From an uncultured Lachnospiraceae bacterium (lineage in GTDB: Bacteria; Bacillota; Clostridia; Lachnospirales; Lachnospiraceae), in the NCBI GenBank assembly GCA_947175305.1, contig CAMWMO010000072.1, forward strand, positions 1-7,228: a stretch of DNA of 7,228 nt, given 5' to 3'. Under the pieces are notes generated by a model. The model was given only the letters and a program-made list of their open reading frames with translations, ran no database searches and was not told the origin of the DNA. Within the stretch, counting starts at the first letter, position 1, and every line of letters begins with the position of its first letter. Position numbers and translations under genes: made by a program. Below are positions 1-5,557 of this stretch, piece after piece.

Positions 1-2330
1 CTCTATATTCGTCTGAAGAGTCAGATTTGTATAATAGACAGCGGTTGACCGAGGTGGTCGATAAAACGGAGAGAGCATTTCATAGAGTCGTGCCGAAGCA
101 GGATCAGTTCGAGAAGGCAAAAAAAGCATATCAGGATACAAGGGAAAGAATAGAAAACCTGTCTGTCAGGCTGCAGAAGCTGGAAAAAGAGAGAGAGGAG
201 AAAAAGGGCCTGCTTGACGCCTGCGAACAGGAAAACACCCCGGTGATCGAGCGGTTGGGAGCATCTATTGCGGAGATAGAAGAGGATCTGCCCAAACATG
301 ACGATCTGGAAACTAAGGTCCGTGCCTTGCAGAAAGAACGGGTAGAGGAGGAGCAGGCTTGTAAAAAGAGAAAGGAAGCCGAGGAGCAGAAAGAGGAGAC
401 GGAGAAAACCCTGCATGCGATAAAGGAGCAGATCGGGGAGTTGGATGGCATTGAGACGACAGTGGAACGGCTGCGGACGGCGCTTGACGACGCGGCGAAG
501 AACCTGAACAAACTGACTGCGAAGGGCGGTATCCGGGAGCAGGCGGGGGAGATCCGCAGGCAGGAGGCGGGGCTGCGAAAGGAGCAGATCCTGCTGGAGA
601 AGCTGCTGGCGGAAACCGGGGAGCTGAATGCTGTTTATCAAGCCACTTATCACGCCTTTCTCGAGGGACAGGCAGGCTTGCTGGCAAGAGAACTGGAACG
701 GGATCTGCAGGAAAAGCAGGAGGCGGTCTGTCCTGTCTGCCGGACCGCATTTCATTATACGGACGGGCATTGCTTCGCAGAGCTTGTGGAGGGAACGCCG
801 GAGCAGAAAGATGTGGATGCCGCCAGAGCTGCCTGGGAGGCCAAAGATAGGGAAAGAGAGGAAAGCTCTCAGAAAATTACAGGACTGAAAAGCGGGATTA
901 GGGAATTAAAAGAGAGCGTCATAAGACAGCTTAGGGAGTTTGCACCGGACTGCCCGGAGTGGGATGTGCTGGACAGCACCTCTTATCTGGAGGAGTGCAT
1001 AAAAGCCTGTGAAGACCGGAAAAAGAAAACACAGGAGGCGTATGAAAAAGCGGAGGAACAGTGTAACAAGCTGAAAGACTTAAGGGAGAGACAGGAGAAG
1101 ACGGAGGAGGCGCGGAAAGTCTGTGAGGACAGGATAAAGGAGTGCGCGGCCGCTGAACAGACACATGGTGAGAAAAGAATCGGTCTGGAAGCCGCCCTTG
1201 CCGAACTGAGAAAGCGCCTGAAATATTCGGATCGGGAGAGTGCACAGGCCCAAAAAGAGAAGCTGCTTGAAGAGAGGACCGATCGAACCGGAAAAATCCG
1301 CAAAGTACAGGAAAGCTATGACAGGGCAAAAACACAATATGATGCCACGTTTGGCGAACACAAGAACTGTAAGGACAGCCTGTCGGATTTTGAGGGAAAG
1401 AAAGACGAAGCGGAAGAAAACCTGCGGGCAGAAATAGAGACGCAGGGATTCCGTGGGATGGAAGAGGTACATACGCTGCTACAGCAGGCCGGCGAAACAG
1501 ATAGGGAGGTGGAAGACTGGCTTCGGCTCAAAAAGGCGGATATCCAAAAATTTGAGAACGACATGGAGAATGTGGGCGGCCGCATCAGGGAATTGGAGAT
1601 AGAGACGAAGGATCTGGAAAAGATCGATCTGGAGCGGCTGAATGAGAGTATCGCAGCATGTGACAAGGCGAATAGGGAGATACAGGCCGGTCTGGATTCC
1701 GGCGGGGAGCGATATAGAAATCACCGCAGCACGGCAGATGCGGTGCGGGATGCCAATCAGATCCTGCGGGATACGGAAAATACATGGAAGAGGCTGAACA
1801 GCCTGGCGGATCTGGCGGTAGGTACCAACGCAGAGGGAGGAAAACTAAGCTTTGACCGTCATGTCATGGGGTATGTGTTCCGGGAGGTTCTGACTATGGC
1901 GAACCGACGGCTGGATATTATGAGCGGTGGACGCTATGAGCTGATCCATGAGAGAAGCGCCGGCAGGAATAATGCGAAGGCGGGTCTTGAGATCACGGTG
2001 CTCGACATGACAACGGGAAAATGCCGTTTGGTCTCATCCTTGTCCGGCGGAGAATCCTTCTTCGTTTCCCTGGCTCTGGCACTGGGATTGTCTGATGTGG
2101 TCCAAAACCACGCAGGGGGAAAGCGGCTGGATGCCCTGTTTATTGACGAGGGATTCGGCACTTTGGATAATGATGTGCTGGAGCATGCCCTTACGGTACT
2201 GAATCAGCTGACGGAGGGGCAGCGTCTGGTAGGGATCATCTCTCATGTGGAGAAATTGAAGGAGAGCATACCGCAGCAGATACAGGTCAGAAACAGCGAA
2301 AAGGGGAGCGTTCTCGAAATCGTCATCTAA
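1..2330 (+). CDS. sbcC: SbcC, ATPase subunit of SbcCD nuclease (5' end outside window)
   Basis: This is the C-terminal 775 residues of the Rad50-like subunit that, with the nuclease SbcD, opens hairpins and processes blocked or double-strand DNA ends. The frame (first full codon at 3) is open to the left edge with no convincing start, so the gene begins outside the window; the TTG at 27 is only an in-frame codon. Visible parts, numbered from the first full codon: a Glu/Lys/Arg-rich coiled coil up to about 240; the zinc-hook motif CPVC at 243-246 (729-740); a second long coiled coil to about 620; then the C-terminal ATPase lobe with signature LSGGES at 680-685, Walker B LFIDE at 712-716 (catalytic Glu 716), D-loop GTLD ending at 722 and H-loop His 748. 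The arm after the hook is 529 residues, so equal arms would give a full protein near 1060 residues with about 285 missing. Walker A is in the missing part. The gene ends in tandem stops TAA-TAG (2328-2333). sbcD is probably just upstream (inference). Confidence 0.95.
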   Translation, partial: LYSSEESDLYNRQRLTEVVDKTERAFHRVVPKQDQFEKAKKAYQDTRERIENLSVRLQKLEKEREEKKGLLDACEQENTPVIERLGASIAEIEEDLPKHDDLETKVRALQKERVEEEQACKKRKEAEEQKEETEKTLHAIKEQIGELDGIETTVERLRTALDDAAKNLNKLTAKGGIREQAGEIRRQEAGLRKEQILLEKLLAETGELNAVYQATYHAFLEGQAGLLARELERDLQEKQEAVCPVCRTAFHYTDGHCFAELVEGTPEQKDVDAARAAWEAKDREREESSQKITGLKSGIRELKESVIRQLREFAPDCPEWDVLDSTSYLEECIKACEDRKKKTQEAYEKAEEQCNKLKDLRERQEKTEEARKVCEDRIKECAAAEQTHGEKRIGLEAALAELRKRLKYSDRESAQAQKEKLLEERTDRTGKIRKVQESYDRAKTQYDATFGEHKNCKDSLSDFEGKKDEAEENLRAEIETQGFRGMEEVHTLLQQAGETDREVEDWLRLKKADIQKFENDMENVGGRIRELEIETKDLEKIDLERLNESIAACDKANREIQAGLDSGGERYRNHRSTADAVRDANQILRDTENTWKRLNSLADLAVGTNAEGGKLSFDRHVMGYVFREVLTMANRRLDIMSGGRYELIHERSAGRNNAKAGLEITVLDMTTGKCRLVSSLSGGESFFVSLALALGLSDVVQNHAGGKRLDALFIDEGFGTLDNDVLEHALTVLNQLTEGQRLVGIISHVEKLKESIPQQIQVRNSEKGSVLEIVI

Positions 2331-2343
2331 TAGCAGGATAGGT

Positions 2344-2372
2344 TTGCGCGATCCATCAAAAAATGATAAGAT
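2344..2372 (+). promoter_or_regulatory. Candidate promoter of the secreted-protein gene
   Basis: In the 84-bp gap after sbcC there is TTGCGC (2344-2349), a 17-bp spacer and TAAGAT (2367-2372), with TG one base before the -10 (2364-2365) as in extended -10 promoters. The -35 matches the consensus at only 3 of 6 bases and the -10 at 4 of 6. The call therefore rests mainly on position, about 43 bp upstream of the start codon. I saw no clear terminator for sbcC in the gap, so read-through from sbcC is also possible. Confidence 0.35.
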
Positions 2373-2414
2373 AAACATATTAGGCGAAAACAGTTTTAAG
2401 AGAGGGTAGTTTAT

Positions 2415-4064
2415 ATGAAAACGTGCAAAAGAAAAATGTGGAAGATCGGAGGCAGAACAGCAGCCTTTCTGTTGCTGTTGACTGTGTCGGTCATAATCTT
2501 CGGAACAAATGTGCAAGCGGAGGGGCGTCCTGTTTCGATCAGTTCCTGTCAGATTTCCGGGGGAAATGTTTCCTGTACCCTGACATCGGGCAGTGTTCCT
2601 TCCAGTGATGACGGCAAATATTATATTTATGCGGATGAGGTCTATCAGGACGGCCCGGTCGGAACGGTGGTGGCCAGCGTTGATGCGGGCGCTTCCGTGA
2701 CGGCGTCTTTTCCGTTAAACTATAACACGGCGGACTCCAATTTAAGTCGTAAGTTTCTGGTAGCGGTGAAACGGGGCGGGCAGATGATCCAGGTCAGTGA
2801 TGAGCATTATATCACCAATCCGGGAGCGAATGCCGCTTACACCACGGGACGCATGAACAGAGGCATTAAGGGGATTCTGCCGGAGGTTTCCGCGATTGCA
2901 AGCGGGGAACTCAAGGATCTGGGCATACAGCAGGTAGTCTACAATATCTATCTGGATGAGATCTGCGCGGCGCCGGGAGAGGCGGGAGCGATTCCTTTTA
3001 CCTATAACGGGCAGACCTACTATTTTAACAATGGCAGGATCGATCATTATGACCAGATGGTCAAGGGCTTTAACAATCAGGGGATGCAGGTGTCCATGGT
3101 GATCTTAAACAAGGCAGGCGGCGCGGGCTCACAGGATCTGATTCATCCGCTGGCACGCGATGGCGTGGATTGTCCCAGCTATGCCCTGAATGTGGCGGAG
3201 AACGGCGGCGTGCAGCATCTGAAAGCGGTGTGCGCTTTTCTGGGACAGCGCTATTCCGGCGCGACCGGCAACGGCCAGATTGACAACTGGATCCTAGGCA
3301 ATGAGGTCAACGCCAGAACCTCCTGGTGGTATATGAATTCCAGTAACCTGGAGGTGAATGTGAGCGCTTATGTCAAAGCGTTCCGGATCGTCTACAATGA
3401 GCTGAAAGCCGTGAATGCCAACGTAATGGTCTATAATTCCATCGATCAGGAGTGGGGGCGCAAGTCGAATCCCGGAAGCTTCCTGTCCAAGGATTATCTG
3501 GACCGGTTTAACTACTATATGAACCGGGAAGGAAACATTGACTGGGGGCTTTCCTTCCATCCCTACAACTCACCCCTCTATGATCCCTATGCCTGGAACG
3601 GGCCGGCGGTCTGGGTGAAGCAGAGTGTTTCCACCCCCTATATCACCATGCAGAACATTGACATCCTTATCAACTATATGCACCAGAGCAGCTTCTTAAA
3701 TCCGGCAGGGCAGGTGCGCAGCATTTCCCTGGCGGAGATCGGTTATACCTCTTATTTCGGGACAGAGAAGCAGGATGCGTCGATCGTCTATGGTTACCTG
3801 AAGGCGGCATCTTTGCCGGATATTGACGCGTTTATGCTCTTCCGCCTGAAGGATGATGCCCATGAGATGGAGAGCAAGCTGAATCTGGGTATCACCAATC
3901 TGGACGGCAGTCACAAGCCAGCCTACGATATCTATAAAAATCTGGGAACAGCCAATGAGGGAGCGGCCAAGGCGCGCGCCTCCGAGATCATCGGCATGGA
4001 TATCGACCAGATGATCAGCCAGAACATCGTCTGGACCAGAGGCGGCGATGGAGTGGTGCAGTGA
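2415..4064 (+). CDS. Secreted putative glycoside-hydrolase-like protein (DUF5722-like)
   Basis: A 549-residue exported protein. ATG 2415 is chosen because AGAGGG (2401-2406) lies 8 nt upstream and the start gives a proper signal peptide: basic residues 1-14, hydrophobic core 16-30, likely cleavage after VQA at 35. Residues 36 to about 131 are rich in Ser, Gly and Val and look like a beta-sandwich domain. From about 150 to 520 the protein resembles a TIM barrel: an Asn-Glu pair in WILGNEVN (N296, E297) has the form of a clan GH-A acid/base at strand 4, SFHPY (H382, Y384) follows, and SLAEIGYTS (E441) fits the strand-7 nucleophile. From memory it matches proteins annotated DUF5722. Catalysis and substrate are inferred; I know of no established function. 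There is no lipobox, LPXTG signal or C-terminal membrane span, so it is probably released or held non-covalently. It appears to be a single-gene unit between a weak promoter and the hairpin at 4105-4136. Confidence 0.85.
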   Translation: MKTCKRKMWKIGGRTAAFLLLLTVSVIIFGTNVQAEGRPVSISSCQISGGNVSCTLTSGSVPSSDDGKYYIYADEVYQDGPVGTVVASVDAGASVTASFPLNYNTADSNLSRKFLVAVKRGGQMIQVSDEHYITNPGANAAYTTGRMNRGIKGILPEVSAIASGELKDLGIQQVVYNIYLDEICAAPGEAGAIPFTYNGQTYYFNNGRIDHYDQMVKGFNNQGMQVSMVILNKAGGAGSQDLIHPLARDGVDCPSYALNVAENGGVQHLKAVCAFLGQRYSGATGNGQIDNWILGNEVNARTSWWYMNSSNLEVNVSAYVKAFRIVYNELKAVNANVMVYNSIDQEWGRKSNPGSFLSKDYLDRFNYYMNREGNIDWGLSFHPYNSPLYDPYAWNGPAVWVKQSVSTPYITMQNIDILINYMHQSSFLNPAGQVRSISLAEIGYTSYFGTEKQDASIVYGYLKAASLPDIDAFMLFRLKDDAHEMESKLNLGITNLDGSHKPAYDIYKNLGTANEGAAKARASEIIGMDIDQMISQNIVWTRGGDGVVQ

Positions 4065-4104
4065 TGTAATGCGAGTTCGCCAGTATAAATAACACGTGAT
4101 ACAG

Positions 4105-4136
4105 AAAAGACCTGACAGTGTATGTCGGGTCTTTTT
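4105..4136. terminator. Bidirectional intrinsic terminator between convergent genes
   Basis: A 12-bp stem (4105-4116 with 4124-4135, one G-T wobble, 7-nt loop) has an A run on its left edge and a T run (4132-4136) on its right, so it reads as hairpin plus U-tract in both directions. It lies 40 bp after the stop of the secreted-protein gene (+) and 5 bp after the stop of the RHH gene (-), and so can end both transcripts. Confidence 0.85.
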
Positions 4137-4140
4137 CGAT

Positions 4141-4341
4141 TCAGATATCCAGTTCGGGCGGAACGTCCAACTCCTGTGGTATGGGCGAACCATTCTTTTT
4201 TCTCTGGCGGACGCACTCTGTCAGCAGATACTCTATCTGGCCATTCACAGATCGAAAGTCATCCTCGGCCCAGGCTGCGATGGCGTCATAGAGTTTTCCG
4301 GACAGACGGAGCGGCACCTGTTTCTTGGTATTGTCCGCCAT
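4141..4341 (-). CDS. Arc-type ribbon-helix-helix DNA-binding protein, probable autorepressor
   Basis: A 66-residue protein. Residues 6-14 form the DNA-contacting beta strand and align with phage P22 Arc so that Q8, P10 and R12 take the places of Arc's operator-contact residues Q9, N11 and R13. Helix A covers about 16-28, and RSVN (30-33), identical in Arc, leads into helix B (about 33-47). A polar, Pro-rich tail (50-66) has no Arc counterpart. RHH proteins of this kind dimerise through the strand and bind tandem half-sites as dimers of dimers. The ATG directly abuts the stop of the SPFH gene (TAAATG), with no recognisable Shine-Dalgarno just upstream, so it is probably translated by coupling or reinitiation after SPFH. 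I infer that it represses its own operon through the TGATATCA repeats at 5426-5455. No toxin gene is next to it, so an antitoxin role is not supported here. Confidence 0.85.
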   Translation of the reverse strand: MADNTKKQVPLRLSGKLYDAIAAWAEDDFRSVNGQIEYLLTECVRQRKKNGSPIPQELDVPPELDI

Positions 4342-5367
4342 TTAGTAGAGGCTGCCGGAGTTGACAATGGGCTGGGCATCCCGATTGCCGCACAGTACCA
4401 CCAGAAGATTGGATACCATAGCTGCCTTGCGCTCCTCATCAAGTGTTACCACTTCTTTTTCGGAGAGACGGTCTAGTGCCATCTCCACCATGCCGACCGC
4501 GCCGTCCACGATCATCTTGCGCGCATCAATGATGGCTGACGCCTGCTGCCTCTGTAACATAACAGCTGCTATTTCAGGTGCGTAAGCCAGATAGGTGATA
4601 CGTGCCTCAATGATCTCCAGACCGGCTTTTTCTACTTTATTCTGAATCTCTCCTCGAATCCGTTCCGCTACAAGCTCGCTGGAGCCGCGCAGGCTTCCCT
4701 CGTCAGCCTGACCGTCCCCGGTGGTGTCCACGTTCTCCGCCACATCATAAGGATAGAGGCGTACGATGTTTCTGAGGGCGCTGTCACACTGGAGGGATAG
4801 ATATTCTTTATAGTTGTCCACGTTGAATACGGCCCTTGCGGTGTCCGTCACCCGCCACATCACGGCGATGCCGATCTCGATGGGATTTCCAAGACAGTCG
4901 TTGATTTTCTGACGGCTGTTATTTAATGTCATGATCTTTAAGGAGATCTTTTTGCTTGTGCCTGTGTTTGCCTGCAGGCTGGCGTTTCTTACGCCCGTAG
5001 AAGGCTGGAGCAGTCCGGTGCCTGCACCATCCACGTCTCCGCTCTGTTTCAGTCTGGTCTCCGCTGCCGGGTTTAATGCACTGCAAAAGGGATTCACCCA
5101 GTAGAAGCCTTCCTCTTTCAAGGTGCCTACATATTTGCCGAACAGGGTCAGTACCAACGCCTCCTGAGGCCGCAGCACCTTGAGGCCGCAGAAAAGGATC
5201 CAGCCAAGGCAGACAACGAGCATACCGATGATAAAGAGTACGATCCCGGCGGGACCGCTTGCATTGCCGCCCACGATGATCGCTGCGATGGCTGCCACAT
5301 AGAGTAAGAGCGTGAAAAGGAGCATCGCCATACCGTTTTTGCTTTTGTTCAATACTTTTTCTTCCAT
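4342..5367 (-). CDS. SPFH-domain membrane protein (stomatin/prohibitin/flotillin superfamily)
   Basis: A 341-residue membrane-anchored SPFH protein. The family forms oligomeric scaffolds that organise membrane patches or proteases; this protein's own role is unknown. Two hydrophobic spans lie at about 13-33 and 41-62, then the SPFH core opens with [18 protein letters not shown]. After WVNPF (90-94) there is a polar Gly/Ser/Thr/Asn-rich segment (about 97-138) before the core resumes at KKISLK. A second acidic segment at 214-223 ([10 protein letters not shown]) resembles a calcium loop. The C-terminal third is a likely amphipathic helix ([20 protein letters not shown]) ending in [14 protein letters not shown]. 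An in-frame ATG exists at 5445, but it lies inside the promoter. The start at 5367 has AAAGGA 7 nt upstream and removes a 26-residue extension that looks non-coding. It is first in an operon with the RHH gene; the stop TAA touches the next ATG. Confidence 0.9.
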   Translation of the reverse strand: MEEKVLNKSKNGMAMLLFTLLLYVAAIAAIIVGGNASGPAGIVLFIIGMLVVCLGWILFCGLKVLRPQEALVLTLFGKYVGTLKEEGFYWVNPFCSALNPAAETRLKQSGDVDGAGTGLLQPSTGVRNASLQANTGTSKKISLKIMTLNNSRQKINDCLGNPIEIGIAVMWRVTDTARAVFNVDNYKEYLSLQCDSALRNIVRLYPYDVAENVDTTGDGQADEGSLRGSSELVAERIRGEIQNKVEKAGLEIIEARITYLAYAPEIAAVMLQRQQASAIIDARKMIVDGAVGMVEMALDRLSEKEVVTLDEERKAAMVSNLLVVLCGNRDAQPIVNSGSLY

Positions 5368-5374
5368 AATTGAT

Positions 5375-5380
5375 TCCTTT
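5375..5380 (-). promoter_or_regulatory. Ribosome binding site fixing the SPFH start
   Basis: AAAGGA on the minus strand, 7 nt before ATG 5367-5365. It supports the internal Met as the true start rather than the ATG at 5445, which is upstream of the predicted transcription start. Confidence 0.75.
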
Positions 5381-5425
5381 CTGTCACAGTAGTGATTCTT
5401 CTGTGCTTTCTGTAGTGTATTTGCT

Positions 5426-5455
5426 TGATATATGCATGATATCATTTTGATATCA
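5426..5455. promoter_or_regulatory. Tandem 8-bp palindrome operator, 11-bp period
   Basis: TGATATCA is present perfectly at 5437-5444 and 5448-5455, each a complete palindrome, separated by 3 bp. A degenerate copy, TGATATAT (6 of 8 bases), lies at 5426-5433 in the same phase, so the three start exactly 11 bp apart. The perfect copies run from inside the -10 almost to the -35 of the SPFH promoter, and the third covers the predicted transcription start. Tandem half-sites with 11-bp centre spacing match the Arc operator arrangement, and the operon's second gene encodes an Arc-type protein. Binding by that protein is an inference. Repression by blocking RNA polymerase is the simplest reading. Confidence 0.75.
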
Positions 5456-5464
5456 ATATGTCAA
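5436..5464 (-). promoter_or_regulatory. Sigma-A type promoter of the SPFH-RHH operon
   Basis: On the minus strand, TTGACA (5464-5459) is a perfect -35, followed by a 17-bp spacer and TATCAT (5441-5436), a 5 of 6 match to the -10. Transcription would start near 5429, giving a leader of about 60 nt before ATG 5367. The spacer is largely filled by the TGATATCA operator copies, so a strong promoter held down by a repressor is likely. Confidence 0.8.
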
Positions 5465-5469
5465 TACGG

Positions 5470-5498
5470 TTTTTAAAAAAGAAAAGGAAAAATTTTTC
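5470..5498. other. A/T-tract palindromes in the divergent intergenic region
   Basis: TTTTTAAAAA (5470-5479) and GAAAAATTTTTC (5487-5498) are perfect palindromes, with centres 18 bp apart, in a nearly pure A/T stretch. They sit directly upstream of the SPFH -35 box, where an UP element contacted by the RNA polymerase alpha subunits would be. They could also bend the DNA between the two divergent genes. No clear sigma-A promoter for the deacetylase gene was found in 5465-5557. Confidence 0.35.
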
Positions 5499-5557
5499 AT
5501 AAAGATTGGCGCAAATTATGGAGATGCTATTCGGAAAGAGAAGGGAACACAGAAGCG

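Noticed and set aside
21..770. A 249-codon minus-strand open frame, and others, opposite sbcC
   Set aside because: They are antisense shadows of a clear SbcC coding frame. Their translations are Leu/Phe/Ser-rich low complexity with no recognisable domain.
1147..1582. Two GCGGCCGC palindromes (1147-1154 and 1575-1582)
   Set aside because: They fall in ordinary sbcC codons at unrelated positions, with no spacing or context suggesting function.
4096..4476. A 126-codon plus-strand open frame
   Set aside because: It starts over the terminator hairpin and runs antisense through the RHH gene and the end of the SPFH gene; no family is recognisable.
4141..5367. RHH plus SPFH pair as a toxin-antitoxin system
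   Set aside because: The partner is a two-span SPFH scaffold, not a recognisable toxin, and the gene order and protein sizes do not fit a known system.
5368..5445. N-terminal extension of the SPFH protein from ATG 5445
   Set aside because: The codon lies within the promoter spacer, upstream of the likely transcription start; the residues do not resemble the family, and a good ribosome binding site precedes the ATG at 5367.
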